Below are positions 24,519-33,372 of a stretch of DNA of 64,000 bases, piece by piece (the first letter of the stretch is position 1; the number at the start of each line of letters is the position of its first letter). The translations under genes and the position numbers were made by a program. The stretch comes from PGYR01 sp048267165 (lineage in GTDB: Bacteria > Bacteroidota > Ignavibacteria > Kapaibacteriales > UBA2268), in NCBI GenBank assembly GCA_048267165.1, contig JBLWYD010000010.1, forward strand, positions 1 to 64,000, in the 5' to 3' direction. The notes beneath the pieces are model-generated. The model was not told where the DNA came from. It saw only the letters and a list, made by a program, of their open reading frames with translations, and did not search any database.

Positions 24519-25058
24519 TTATTTAGATGCAGACTTACCTGCTTTTCTTCTAATTACTTCACCTTCGTATCTTACACCCTTACCTTTATAAGGCTCTGGT
24601 GGTCTCAGCTTTCTTAATTTAGAAGAAACTTCTCCAACTAATTGTTTATCTGAACCAGAAATAACAATAGATGTTTGTGTTGGAGTTTGGAAATCTATAC
24701 CATCAGGAGGAATTACTAAGATAGGATGTGAAAATCCTAAACTCAATACTAGTCTAGTGCCTTTTAACTCAGCTCTATAACCAACACCTTCTATGATAAG
24801 AGTCTTTTTAAACCCTTCGTGAACACCATTAACAGCATTGTTAATCATCGAACGAATCATACCATGCTTAGATTTAACAGACTTTGTCTCGTTAGATCTA
24901 ACTACTGTTATTACATTTTCATTTATTTCTAAAGAAATACCTTCAGGTAGATTAACAGCTCTTTCGCCGTTAGGACCTTTTGCAGTTACAGTATCCTCTT
25001 TATGAGTAACTGTTACCTTTTCTGGTATTTCTATTATTTGTTTACCTATTCTAGACAC
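24519..25058 (-). CDS. rplF: Ribosomal protein L6
   Basis: This 179-residue L6 has two repeated domains. The start is SRIGKQIIEIPEKV, the middle has GVGYRAELKGTRLVLSLGFSHP, and the end has the family motif RPPEPYKGKGVRYEGEVIRRK. L6 lies near the sarcin-ricin loop and the factor-binding site. Confidence 0.97.
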   Translation of the reverse strand: MSRIGKQIIEIPEKVTVTHKEDTVTAKGPNGERAVNLPEGISLEINENVITVVRSNETKSVKSKHGMIRSMINNAVNGVHEGFKKTLIIEGVGYRAELKGTRLVLSLGFSHPILVIPPDGIDFQTPTQTSIVISGSDKQLVGEVSSKLRKLRPPEPYKGKGVRYEGEVIRRKAGKSASK

Positions 25059-25076
25059 TAGATTTCTCCAATTATA

Positions 25077-25472
25077 TTACCATACGGTGCAAATTACTTC
25101 GCCACCGACATTATGCTTTCTAGCTTCTTTGTCTGTCAATACACCTCTAGAAGTAGAGATAATTGCCATACCTAAGCCATTCTTTACTCTTGGTATCTGG
25201 TCAGAAGGAACATATATTCTTCTACCAGGCTTACTAACACGAGTAATTTGATTGAAAGCAGGCTTTTTCTTAAAATATCTTAATTCTACTTTGATTTCGC
25301 CTTGGACGCCACTTGCTTCCTCTTGGTATCCTGCTATGAAACCTTGTTCAAGAAGGATTTTAGAGAGAGCCACTTTCATATTAGAGCGAGGAATGTTCAC
25401 ATATCTGTGACCTGCATTACCACCATTTCTAATTCTCGTCAAGAAATCTGCTATTTGATCTGTTACTGCCAT
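25077..25472 (-). CDS. rpsH: Ribosomal protein S8
   Basis: This 131-residue S8 starts MAVTDQIADFLTRIRN. It has SKPGRRIYVPSDQIPRVKNGLG and ISTSRGVLTDKEARKHNVGGE, the conserved C-terminal RNA-binding motif. S8 binds the central domain of 16S rRNA and in Escherichia coli is the repressor of the spc operon. I did not look for its target here. Confidence 0.97.
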   Translation of the reverse strand: MAVTDQIADFLTRIRNGGNAGHRYVNIPRSNMKVALSKILLEQGFIAGYQEEASGVQGEIKVELRYFKKKPAFNQITRVSKPGRRIYVPSDQIPRVKNGLGMAIISTSRGVLTDKEARKHNVGGEVICTVW

Positions 25473-25490
25473 AGTTTTTAACCTAAGAAA

Positions 25491-25760
25491 TTACCAACTT
25501 GCTTTTTTAATTCCGGGCAACTTGCCCTCTAACGCCAACTGTCTGAATACGTGTCTCGTTAGTCCATATTTACGATAGACTGCTCTACTTCTGCCTGTTA
25601 CAGAGCATCTATTAACTACTCTAGTAGGAGATGAGTTTCTTGGAAGTTTTTGCAAACCTTCATAGTCTCCAGCTTCTTTCAAAGCTGCTCTTTTTTCTGC
25701 GTATTTAGATACAAGTCTTTTTCTTTTCTCGTTTCTAGCTATTACACTTTTTCTAGCCAT
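25491..25760 (-). CDS. rpsN: Ribosomal protein S14, long zinc-free type
   Basis: This 89-residue S14 is the long form without a zinc site; it has one cysteine only, in NRCSVTGRSRAVYRKYGLTRH. The first part is basic and helical (SVIARNEKRKRLVSKYAEKR), and the end is LALEGKLPGIKKASW. It is part of the 30S head and lies between rplE and rpsH. Confidence 0.97.
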   Translation of the reverse strand: MARKSVIARNEKRKRLVSKYAEKRAALKEAGDYEGLQKLPRNSSPTRVVNRCSVTGRSRAVYRKYGLTRHVFRQLALEGKLPGIKKASW

Positions 25761-25775
25761 TCTGAAAGTACCTGT

Positions 25776-26408
25776 TTATTGATTTTTCGTTTTAAAAGGA
25801 AATCCAAATTCAGTAAGAAGAGCTCTTGCCTCTTCATCAGTTTTAGCTGTAGTTACGAATGTTATATCCATACCAGTTATTCTGTTTACTTTATCTACAT
25901 CGATTTCCGGGAAAATAATCTGTTCCTTGATTCCTAAAGTATAATTACCTCTACCATCAAAACTTTTATCAGGAAAACCTCTAAAATCTCTGATACGCGG
26001 AGCCGTGATATTTACGAATCTATCCAAGAACTCATACATTCTTATTCTTCTTAGAGTTACTGAAGCACCTATTGGCATTCCATCTCTAAGTTTAAAATTT
26101 GATATCGCTATTTTTGCTTTTCTAATAACTGGTCTTTGACCTGTAATTAGTTCTAGCTCATTTATAGCTGCTTGCAATAATTTAGGATCTTGAGTTGCTC
26201 TACCAACACCCATATTCAAGCTTATTTTCTTCAATTTCGGCACTTCCATTACAGATTTGTAATTAAACTTTTTCTGCATTGCCGGAACTACATTTTCTTT
26301 GTAATGGACTTGGAATTGTGCTACTGGAATTTCTTCGTTTCTCGCAGCGTCTTCAAATCTTTGTCCTTCAAATGCGAATATGTCTCTTTTAGATATCGCT
26401 TTTGCCAT
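25776..26408 (-). CDS. rplE: Ribosomal protein L5, with N-terminal extension
   Basis: The L5 core is clear from about residue 33 on: HYKENVVPAMQKKFNYKSVMEVPKLKKISLNMGVG and the end DEEARALLTEFGFPF. L5 binds 5S rRNA and touches the P-site tRNA. The protein has 210 residues, roughly 25-30 more than usual. The added N-terminal part is MAKAISKRDIFAFEGQRF..., which is charged and contains no cleavage signal. No internal ATG lies at the normal start, so the extension is likely to be real. Confidence 0.95.
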   Translation of the reverse strand: MAKAISKRDIFAFEGQRFEDAARNEEIPVAQFQVHYKENVVPAMQKKFNYKSVMEVPKLKKISLNMGVGRATQDPKLLQAAINELELITGQRPVIRKAKIAISNFKLRDGMPIGASVTLRRIRMYEFLDRFVNITAPRIRDFRGFPDKSFDGRGNYTLGIKEQIIFPEIDVDKVNRITGMDITFVTTAKTDEEARALLTEFGFPFKTKNQ

Positions 26409-26433
26409 GACTTTTATATCCCGTGAATTATCT

Positions 26434-26664
26434 TTATTTCGTTTGAATCAATTTGACATTAGAGTAGTGCATAGGAGCACTTTTAGTTACTCTACCGCCT
26501 TGTTGGTTTTGTTGACTTGGTTTCTCGTGTTTGATTTTCTCATTCACGCCTTCAACTAAAACTTTCATTTTAGAAGGGTATATTTCTAATACTCTTCCTT
26601 CTTTTCCTTTGTCAACACCAGTAATTACTTGTACTGTGTCGCCTTTTTTTATCTTAAGTTTCAT
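26434..26664 (-). CDS. rplX: Ribosomal protein L24, short form
   Basis: This 76-residue L24 carries the KOW motif near the start (KIKKGDTVQVITGVDKGKEGRVLEI) and the VEGVNEKIKHEKPSQQNQQGG segment. It stops where many bacterial L24 proteins continue into a C-terminal part with a pair of CxxC motifs, so it is the short version. L24 initiates 50S assembly. The position between rplN and rplE is standard. Confidence 0.93.
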   Translation of the reverse strand: MKLKIKKGDTVQVITGVDKGKEGRVLEIYPSKMKVLVEGVNEKIKHEKPSQQNQQGGRVTKSAPMHYSNVKLIQTK

Positions 26665-26681
26665 TTTATAGACTCTTATTA

Positions 26682-27050
26682 TTAAAGTACTTCGGGAGCT
26701 AAAGATATAATTTTCATATACTGCTTCTCGCGAAGCTCTCTAGCAACTGGTCCAAAGATACGTGTCCCTTTCGGATCACCTTTTTGATTTAAAATAACAG
26801 CAGCGTTGTCGTCAAATCTTATATAAGAACCATCGCTTCTTCTTTGTTCTTTAGCAGTTCTTACTATGACAGCTTTTACAACTTCACCCTTTTTGATACC
26901 GCCATTAGGTATTGCTGACTTTACTGAGGCAACAATTATGTCGCCAATGCGAGCATATTTTTTACCATGTCCACCTAATACTCTGATGCATCTAATCTTT
27001 TTAGCACCCGAATTATCGGCAACAGCTAAGTTTGTTTCTTCTTGTATCAT
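26682..27050 (-). CDS. rplN: Ribosomal protein L14
   Basis: This 122-residue L14 starts MIQEETNLAVADNSGAKKIRC, has the PNGGIKKGEVVKAVIVRTAK motif and ends with REKQYMKIISLAPEVL. It lies at the subunit interface and binds the ribosome silencing factor. The start is 18 bases after rpsQ. Confidence 0.97.
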   Translation of the reverse strand: MIQEETNLAVADNSGAKKIRCIRVLGGHGKKYARIGDIIVASVKSAIPNGGIKKGEVVKAVIVRTAKEQRRSDGSYIRFDDNAAVILNQKGDPKGTRIFGPVARELREKQYMKIISLAPEVL

Positions 27051-27067
27051 TTTAGTTTCCTATAAAT

Positions 27068-27352
27068 TTACTTAGCTTTCTCTAGAATTTCAATAAGATT
27101 CCATCTCTTAGTTCTGCTAAGCGGTCTGATCTCTTGAACTTTTACTATATCTCCAATACCGCACTCGTTATTTTCATCGTGTGCCGTAACCTTCTTAGAT
27201 TTTTTGTAATACTTTTTATATAACGGGTGAGCTATTTGTCTCTCCGTTTTTACAGTTATAGTTTTATCAGCTTTATCTGAAACTACAACACCTTGTAATA
27301 CTTTTTTTCTTGAAGATGTTTCTACGTTTGCATCTTTTATTTGCTCTGCCAT
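27068..27352 (-). CDS. rpsQ: Ribosomal protein S17
   Basis: This 94-residue S17 has an OB fold with GVVVSDKADKTITVKTERQIAHPLY, the KYYKKSKKVTAHDENNECGIGD motif and the basic LSRTKRWNLIEI end. It binds 16S rRNA helices early in 30S assembly. The first 15 residues (MAEQIKDANVETSSR) are a short extension over the shortest S17 proteins. Confidence 0.96.
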   Translation of the reverse strand: MAEQIKDANVETSSRKKVLQGVVVSDKADKTITVKTERQIAHPLYKKYYKKSKKVTAHDENNECGIGDIVKVQEIRPLSRTKRWNLIEILEKAK

Positions 27353-27361
27353 AGCTATTCC

Positions 27362-27568
27362 TTACTTAGAACTTCTCTGTCTTAAAATAGTTTTCATTTT
27401 AGCAATATCACGTCTTAGGATCTTCAAATATGTAGTATCCTGCAACTGTTTTAGTGCATGTTGAAACTTTTGCTTTGCAAGTGTTTCTTGCGATTCCTCT
27501 ACCAAGTTTACTAATTCTTGGTCTGATAACTCTCTTAAATCTTTTGCTAATCTTGGTTTCATTACCAT
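27362..27568 (-). CDS. rpmC: Ribosomal protein L29
   Basis: This 68-residue L29 is helical, with LRELSDQELVNLVEESQETLAKQKFQHA and the end LRRDIAKMKTILRQR. It surrounds the peptide exit tunnel. The first ATG (27568) shares its A with the stop of rplP. A second ATG two codons later (27562) has better spacing from the AGAGG ribosome site and may be the real start. Confidence 0.94.
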   Translation of the reverse strand: MVMKPRLAKDLRELSDQELVNLVEESQETLAKQKFQHALKQLQDTTYLKILRRDIAKMKTILRQRSSK

Positions 27569-27987
27569 TAACCTCTTAGGTCAACACGTGATACAAATTT
27601 TGTCTTTAGAGGCAATTTATGAGCAGCTAAGCGCATTGCTTCTTTTGCTCTTTCCTCAGTAACACCATCTATCTCGAACAATATACGGCCTGGTCTGATA
27701 ACTGCTTCCCAACCTTCTGGAGAACCTTTACCTTTACCCATTCTTGTTTCTGCCGGTTTTTTAGTAAATGGTTTGTCAGGAAATACTCTAATCCAAACTT
27801 TACCATCTCTTCGTAGATATCTGTTTATTGCAATACGGGCAGATTCGATTTGTCTATTTGTAATAGACACAGGTTCCAAAGCTTTAATACCAAACGATCC
27901 AAAAGTTACTAATGAACCACGGTAAGCTTTACCTTTTCGTCTCCCTCTATGCGTCTTTCTGTGTTTTACTCTTTTCGGGCTTAACAT
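27568..27987 (-). CDS. rplP: Ribosomal protein L16
   Basis: This 139-residue L16 starts MLSPKRVKHRKTHRGRRKGKAYRG, with the family's basic N-terminus, followed by the MGKGKGSPEGWEAVIRPGRILFEI segment. It organises the A-site tRNA elbow region of the 50S subunit. It lies between rpsC and rpmC and overlaps rpmC by one base. Confidence 0.97.
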   Translation of the reverse strand: MLSPKRVKHRKTHRGRRKGKAYRGSLVTFGSFGIKALEPVSITNRQIESARIAINRYLRRDGKVWIRVFPDKPFTKKPAETRMGKGKGSPEGWEAVIRPGRILFEIDGVTEERAKEAMRLAAHKLPLKTKFVSRVDLRG

Positions 27988-28007
27988 TGTATTGTTCCAA
28001 TTTTTTC

Positions 28008-28640
28008 TTAAACAGCGGTTGTAATATCGCCTTTACAAATCCAAACTTTTACTCCAATTGCACCATATATAGTGTGTGCTGTCGCAGTACCGTAATCGAT
28101 TTCTGCTCTCAAAGTATGAAGTGGAGTACGTCCTTCTTTGTATTGTTCTGTTCTTGCCATCTCAGCTCCGCCTAATCTTCCAGAAGCCATAACCTTAATA
28201 CCTTCGGCTCCCATTCTAGTAGCAGCTGAAACTGCCTGTTTTAATGCTCTTCTGAAAGAGATTCTACCTTCTAGTTGTTGAGCAATATTCTCAGCTACTA
28301 AGATAGCGTCTAATTCAGGTCTTTTGATTTCATTTATAAGTAACTTTACATCTTTACCAGTTACTGATTTGATTTCTTCTTCTAACTGAGTAATATCTCT
28401 ACCAGAACGTCCGATTATAACACCAGGTCTTGAAGTATTGATTGTTACTCTTAATTGTTTAGCCGTTCTTTCAACAATTATTCTAGATATACCAGCACCT
28501 TTTTTTCTACTTTTGATATAGTTTCTTACTTTTATATCTTCAAGTATTTTCTCTGCCATGTTCTTCTCATCGAACCAATTAGCATCGTGGCTTCTATTAA
28601 TACCTAGTCTTATCCCTATTGGATTAGTTTTTTGTCCCAA
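28008..28640 (-). CDS. rpsC: Ribosomal protein S3
   Basis: This 210-residue S3 begins MGQKTNPIGIRLGINRSHDA. It has an N-terminal KH domain with the GVIIGRSGRDI loop, and the end GVKVWICKGDI. S3 forms part of the mRNA entry channel. The gene starts 5 bases after rplV. Confidence 0.97.
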   Translation of the reverse strand: MGQKTNPIGIRLGINRSHDANWFDEKNMAEKILEDIKVRNYIKSRKKGAGISRIIVERTAKQLRVTINTSRPGVIIGRSGRDITQLEEEIKSVTGKDVKLLINEIKRPELDAILVAENIAQQLEGRISFRRALKQAVSAATRMGAEGIKVMASGRLGGAEMARTEQYKEGRTPLHTLRAEIDYGTATAHTIYGAIGVKVWICKGDITTAV

Positions 28641-28644
28641 GACT

Positions 28645-29040
28645 TTACCCCTCTGAATTAACTTTTTCAGTTTCTAGTAATGATTGATTATGGTCTAATG
28701 TTTGCAACTCTATAGTCAAGTGATTCGATCTTTTACGAATCCTAAAAGCTCTACCCATAGGAGCAGGTCTAATTCTTTTCATAGACGGGCCTTGGTTTGA
28801 AAATATAGCTTTGATAACGATTTCTCTATTATCATAAGTCATTCCTTCTTCTTTAGCCTTATTATTCAAATTTGAGATTGCCGAACGTAAAACGTCTTTT
28901 GTCATTCTTGCAGCCAAATTAGGAGTACTGCTAAGTATATTCAATGCTTCGTCTGCTGACTTTCCACGTATAATATCAATAACCAAACGCATTTTACGCG
29001 GTGAAGATTTGATATGTTTTTTTAGTGCTCTTGCTTGCAT
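28645..29040 (-). CDS. rplV: Ribosomal protein L22
   Basis: This 131-residue L22 contains SSPRKMRLVIDIIRGKSADEAL and the hairpin-loop region MKRIRPAPMGRAFRIRKRSNHL, which reaches into the exit tunnel where macrolides bind. The sequence of the loop is ordinary. It lies between rpsS and rpsC. Confidence 0.97.
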   Translation of the reverse strand: MQARALKKHIKSSPRKMRLVIDIIRGKSADEALNILSSTPNLAARMTKDVLRSAISNLNNKAKEEGMTYDNREIVIKAIFSNQGPSMKRIRPAPMGRAFRIRKRSNHLTIELQTLDHNQSLLETEKVNSEG

Positions 29041-29067
29041 TTTTTCATTTACCTAATTAATTGCTTC

Positions 29068-29337
29068 TTATTTCTTTCTGTGACCTGAGTGGCCTCTATA
29101 ATTCCTAGTAGGAGAAAATTCACCGAATTTATGTCCAACCATATTCTCTGTTACATATACTGGGATAAAACTTTTCCCATTGTGTACAGCAATCGTATGT
29201 CCTACAAAGTCTGGAGTTATTGTAGATGCTCTAGCCCAAGTTTTAATCACAGATTTTTTTTGTGATTCATTGGCAGCATCAACTTTTCTTTGAAGTTTGT
29301 AATGAACAAATATACCTTTCTTTAATGATCTAGACAT
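29068..29337 (-). CDS. rpsS: Ribosomal protein S19
   Basis: This 89-residue S19 begins MSRSLKKGIFVHYKLQRKV and has the conserved VGHTIAVHNGKSFIPVYVTENMVGHKFGEFSPTR. It is a 30S head protein. It starts 3 bases after rplB. Confidence 0.97.
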   Translation of the reverse strand: MSRSLKKGIFVHYKLQRKVDAANESQKKSVIKTWARASTITPDFVGHTIAVHNGKSFIPVYVTENMVGHKFGEFSPTRNYRGHSGHRKK

Positions 29338-29340
29338 ACC

Positions 29341-30192
29341 TTACTTTCCTTGCTTTTTGTTTTTACGTCTTCGAATTATCATCTTATTACTCTTATTCTT
29401 TTGCTTTCTAGTCTTAGCACCCTTAGCATTTCTACCCCAAGGTGATCTTGGATGTAATCTACCACCACCAGATTTAGACCTACCTTCACCACCACCCATA
29501 GGGTGATCGACAGGATTCATCGCCATACCACGAGTTTGAGGTTTAATCCCTCTCCATCTGTTACGACCAGCTTTACCTTGGATGATATTCTCATGTTCTG
29601 GATTACTTACTCTACCTAAAGTAGCATAACAAGTTTTCAGAATTAATCTAATTTCGCCTGATGGTAATTTGATTTGTGCATACTTTTTGTCAAATCCAAC
29701 TACTTGAGCAGATTGTCCAGCACTTCTAACTAATTGACCACCTTTACCAGGTTTCATTTCAATATTATGAACACTAAATCCTGTTGGTATTTTCTCTAGA
29801 GGTAATGCATTACCTGGATTCAATTCTGAATCTGGTCCTTGCTCCAATACAGTTCCAACTTCTAATCCGAATGGACATAGTATATATCTTTTTTCACCGT
29901 CTTTATAAGAAACTAGTGCAATAAAAGATGATCTGTTCGGATCGTATTCGATTGTCTCAACAGTAGCTTTATCGCCAAATCTGTTACGTTTCCAATCGAT
30001 GATTCTATATCTTCTCTTATGTCCACCACCTCTATGACGAGATGTAATCTTTCCAGTGTTGTTTCTACCACCACTCTTTTTAATCGGAGTTAGTAGAGGT
30101 TTGTAAGGTTTATCAGCAGTAAGTTCTTCGTACTTATTTACTGAATAGTGCCTTGTACCTGGAGTTATTGGTTTTAATTTTCTAATACCCAT
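29341..30192 (-). CDS. rplB: Ribosomal protein L2
   Basis: This 283-residue L2 starts with the usual basic stretch (KLKPITPGTRHYSV), contains the central SQ/SH3-like domains, and has the PVDHPMGGGEGRSKSGG motif near the peptidyl-transferase region. L2 is needed for subunit association and peptide-bond formation. The long basic tail (KSNKMIIRRRKNKKQGK) is normal. Confidence 0.98.
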   Translation of the reverse strand: MGIRKLKPITPGTRHYSVNKYEELTADKPYKPLLTPIKKSGGRNNTGKITSRHRGGGHKRRYRIIDWKRNRFGDKATVETIEYDPNRSSFIALVSYKDGEKRYILCPFGLEVGTVLEQGPDSELNPGNALPLEKIPTGFSVHNIEMKPGKGGQLVRSAGQSAQVVGFDKKYAQIKLPSGEIRLILKTCYATLGRVSNPEHENIIQGKAGRNRWRGIKPQTRGMAMNPVDHPMGGGEGRSKSGGGRLHPRSPWGRNAKGAKTRKQKNKSNKMIIRRRKNKKQGK

Positions 30193-30210
30193 AGTAGTTC
30201 AATCTTTTTT

Positions 30211-30507
30211 TTATTCTTGTGCACCTGAAACTAATTCTATTTCATGGCCTTCAGCCAGAGTTACGTATGCTTTTTTGTAAGTACTTGTTCTACCTACTTG
30301 CAAACCTTGCTTAGTAAATCTTCTTTTCACTTTACCTTTTACTTTAAGAGTTCTTACGTTTCTTACAACGACTTCGAACATCTCTTCTACAGCAGTTTTA
30401 ATTTGTGGTTTTGTAGATCTTGTATCTACTTCAAACACATATTGTCTGCTTTCGGCAAGTGACATACCTTTTTCGGTAATTATCGGTCTTTTTAAAACTA
30501 TAGCCAT
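30211..30507 (-). CDS. rplW: Ribosomal protein L23
   Basis: This 98-residue L23 starts with LKRPIITEKGMSLAESRQYVFEV and has the KTAVEEMFEVVVRNVRTLKVKGK segment that closes the fold. L23 is the docking site for trigger factor and the signal recognition particle at the exit tunnel. It begins 10 bases after rplD. Confidence 0.97.
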   Translation of the reverse strand: MAIVLKRPIITEKGMSLAESRQYVFEVDTRSTKPQIKTAVEEMFEVVVRNVRTLKVKGKVKRRFTKQGLQVGRTSTYKKAYVTLAEGHEIELVSGAQE

Positions 30508-30516
30508 AATATTATC

Positions 30517-31146
30517 TTAGTTTAATACTTGTTCAATTTTTTCTATAGACCCTTTGAATAACAATATTTTCTTATGAGATAGTATATCATAAGTCGATAT
30601 TTGATCAGCAGGTTTGATATGTAGCCTATTTATGTTTCTCGCAGATCTGTATAGATTCTCATTGTGTTCAGGAATTACGAACAATATTGAGTTATCTGTA
30701 AGTTGCAAGTTTTTAATAACGTTAGCTATTTCTTTTGTTTTGAATTCACTCATGTTAAAGTCTTCAACTATCTTATAGTTGTTCTCTGCTACTCTAGATG
30801 ATAGAGCAGAACGACGAGCAAGTCTATTAACTTTTTTATTCAATTTTTTGTGGAATAACTGTGGCTTTGGACCATGTATCGTTCCACCACCAACCCAAAT
30901 TGGTGATCTAGTCGAACCAGCACGTGCAGTTCCACGACCTTTTTGCTTCCATGGTTTCTTACCACCACCACTAACTTCAGAACGGATCTTAGTTTTTCTA
31001 GTCCCTTGTCTTTTATTAGCTAGGTGAAATACTACTGCCATGTGCATAGCTGCTTCATTTGGAGTAATACCAAATATTTCGCTTTTCAGGTCAATTGTAC
31101 CTGTGCTCTGTCCATCTTTATTGTAAACTTCTGCTTGCATTTTCAA
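30517..31146 (-). CDS. rplD: Ribosomal protein L4
   Basis: This 209-residue L4 has the long tunnel loop with RGTRKTKIRSEVSGGGKKPWKQKGRGTARAGS, which lines the exit tunnel, and a globular domain with RRSALSSRVAENNYKIVEDF. In Escherichia coli L4 represses the S10 operon. The start is 4 bases after rplC. Confidence 0.97.
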   Translation of the reverse strand: MKMQAEVYNKDGQSTGTIDLKSEIFGITPNEAAMHMAVVFHLANKRQGTRKTKIRSEVSGGGKKPWKQKGRGTARAGSTRSPIWVGGGTIHGPKPQLFHKKLNKKVNRLARRSALSSRVAENNYKIVEDFNMSEFKTKEIANVIKNLQLTDNSILFVIPEHNENLYRSARNINRLHIKPADQISTYDILSHKKILLFKGSIEKIEQVLN

Positions 31147-31150
31147 ATGC

Positions 31151-31771
31151 CTATTTGTAAATTTCTAAATAAGAGTTACGTGTACCCGGTACACTACCTT
31201 TTACAAGGATTATGTTTTTCTCAGGGAATACGTCAACAACTTCCATATTCGCGATAGTGACTGTGTCACCACCCATTCTACCAGCCATTCTCAATCCTTT
31301 CATTACACGAGAAGGATCAGATGATTGCCCGATTGAACCAGGGTGTCTTTGTCTGTTCTTTTGACCGTGAGTCGCCATACCAACACCTTTGAAGTTATAA
31401 CGTTTCATAACCCCTTGGAAACCCTTTCCTTTCGAAGTTCCCTTAACTTTGATAAAGTCACCCACTTGGAATTGCTCTACTGTTAGACTTGCACCTACAG
31501 CTAGTTCTTCTTCCATATCTCTAAATTCTTTAAGTACATAAGCAGGTTTAACACCAGCTTTGTCAAAATGACCTTTTAAAGGTTTAGTCACATTTTTGTA
31601 AGATTTCTCATCATAAGTAATCTGTACTGCATTGTAACCATCTGTTTCGTTTGTCTTAACTTGACTTACGTAACAAGGTCCCGCTTCTACAACTGTACAA
31701 GGAACATGAGTTCCATTAGATGTAAAATAACTTGTCATACCTTTTTTCTTGCCAAGGATAGCAGCTTTCAT
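31151..31771 (-). CDS. rplC: Ribosomal protein L3
   Basis: This 206-residue L3 starts ILGKKKGMTSYF and contains KGKGFQGVMKRYNFKGVGMATHGQKNRQRHPGSIGQSSDPSRV, the extended loop that reaches the peptidyl-transferase centre and includes the Gln that is methylated in many species. It follows rpsJ by 9 bases. Confidence 0.97.
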   Translation of the reverse strand: MKAAILGKKKGMTSYFTSNGTHVPCTVVEAGPCYVSQVKTNETDGYNAVQITYDEKSYKNVTKPLKGHFDKAGVKPAYVLKEFRDMEEELAVGASLTVEQFQVGDFIKVKGTSKGKGFQGVMKRYNFKGVGMATHGQKNRQRHPGSIGQSSDPSRVMKGLRMAGRMGGDTVTIANMEVVDVFPEKNIILVKGSVPGTRNSYLEIYK

Positions 31772-31780
31772 TTTCTAACC

Positions 31781-32089
31781 TTATACCTTTACTTCTACAT
31801 CTACGCCAGCAGGTAACTCGATTTTCATCAGAGCATCTACCGTTTTTTGCGAAGAACTAAATATGTCAATTAATCTTTTATGAACTCTAGTTTCAAATTG
31901 CTCACGAGACTTTTTATCTACGTGGGGTGATCTGTTGACAGTGTAAATAGTTTTGCTAGTGGGCAATGGTATCGGACCCGATACCACTGCGCCAGTTTGC
32001 TTTACAGTTTTTACGATTCTGTCACTAGACTTATCAATCAAATTATGATCGTATGACTTTAACTTTATTCTTATTTTTTGTGTTGACAC
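31781..32089 (-). CDS. rpsJ: Ribosomal protein S10
   Basis: This 102-residue S10 has IRIKLKSYDHNLIDKSSDRIV at the start and IDIFSSSQKTVDALMKIELPAGVDVEV at the end. It is a 30S head protein and, as NusE, also takes part in transcription antitermination. It starts 29 bases after tuf. Confidence 0.97.
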   Translation of the reverse strand: MSTQKIRIKLKSYDHNLIDKSSDRIVKTVKQTGAVVSGPIPLPTSKTIYTVNRSPHVDKKSREQFETRVHKRLIDIFSSSQKTVDALMKIELPAGVDVEVKV

Positions 32090-32118
32090 TTTTAAAACCT
32101 ATAGTTTGTGCGAGTATA

Positions 32119-33327
32119 TTACTCAACAATTTTAGTTACAACGCCTGCACCTACTGTTCTACCGCCTTCACGAATCGCAAATCTCAAACCTTCTTCCATA
32201 GCGATAGGAGCGATAAGTTCAATGCTGATTGCATCTAAGTTGTCACCAGGCATAACCATCTCAGTTCCTTCCGGAAGTGTCAATGAACCTGTAACATCAG
32301 TAGTTCTAAAATAGAATTGTGGTCTGTAACCAGAGAAGAATGGAGTGTGACGTCCGCCTTCTTCTTTTTTCAATACGTAAACTTGAGCTGAAAATTTAGA
32401 GTGAGGTAAAATAGCACCTGGCTTACAGATAACCATTCCTCTTTCTAATTCTTCTTTCTCAACACCACGAAGTAATAGACCTACGTTATCACCAGCTTGA
32501 CCTTGATCCAACAACTTACGGAACATCTCTACTCCAGTACAAGTTGTTTTCTTTTTCAAACCGAAACCTACGATTTCTACTTCATCGTTTACATTCACGA
32601 TTCCTCTTTCGATTCTTCCTGTTCCAACTGTACCACGACCAGTGATAGAGAATACGTCCTCTACTGGCATCAAGAATGGCTTGTCAGTTTCTCTTAATGG
32701 AGTTGGGATATAATCATCAACAGCATCCATTAATTCATATACTGATTTGAATCTTTCATCATCAGGTGTAGTTGAATCATCTGTTCCAGCTTCTAAAGCT
32801 TTAAGAGCAGATCCTTTGATAATTGGAATATCATCACCAGGATAGTCGTAAGAAGACAATAATTCTCTTACTTCCATTTCTACTAATTCTGCTAATTCTT
32901 CATCAGCAATATCAATCTTATTCATAAATACAACAATCTTAGGAACACCTACTTGACGTGCTAAAAGGATATGCTCTCTAGTTTGAGGCATAGGTCCATC
33001 TGTAGCAGCTACAACTAATATTGCACCGTCCATTTGAGCCGCACCAGTAATCATGTTTTTTACATAATCCGCGTGACCAGGACAATCTACGTGTGCATAG
33101 TGTCTAGTTTCTGTTTCATATTCTACGTGAGAAGAAGCAATAGTTATACCACGTGCTTTTTCTTCAGGTGCGTTGTCGATTTGATCAAAACTTCTTTTTT
33201 CACCGAAACCTTTTTTCGCAAGTGAAACAGTGATAGCAGCAGTTAAAGTTGTTTTTCCATGATCTACGTGACCAATTGTTCCAACGTTAACGTGGGGCTT
33301 ACTACGGTCGAATTTTTCTTTAGCCAT
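32119..33327 (-). CDS. tuf: Elongation factor Tu
   Basis: This 402-residue EF-Tu carries the GTP-binding motifs GHVDHGKTTLTAAIT, the DCPGHADYVKNMITGAAQMD switch II region and NKIDI. Domain 2 includes GRGTVGTGRIERGIV and domain 3 ends in REGGRTVGAGVVTKIVE. It brings aminoacyl-tRNA to the ribosome. Two fusA-like genes, rpsG and rpsL lie upstream on the same strand, and rpsJ follows, so the str and S10 operons are joined. Confidence 0.98.
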   Translation of the reverse strand: MAKEKFDRSKPHVNVGTIGHVDHGKTTLTAAITVSLAKKGFGEKRSFDQIDNAPEEKARGITIASSHVEYETETRHYAHVDCPGHADYVKNMITGAAQMDGAILVVAATDGPMPQTREHILLARQVGVPKIVVFMNKIDIADEELAELVEMEVRELLSSYDYPGDDIPIIKGSALKALEAGTDDSTTPDDERFKSVYELMDAVDDYIPTPLRETDKPFLMPVEDVFSITGRGTVGTGRIERGIVNVNDEVEIVGFGLKKKTTCTGVEMFRKLLDQGQAGDNVGLLLRGVEKEELERGMVICKPGAILPHSKFSAQVYVLKKEEGGRHTPFFSGYRPQFYFRTTDVTGSLTLPEGTEMVMPGDNLDAISIELIAPIAMEEGLRFAIREGGRTVGAGVVTKIVE

Positions 33328-33372
33328 TTTTAGCTCCTATAAATAATTGTTATTTTTAATGTTTATTTTTTC

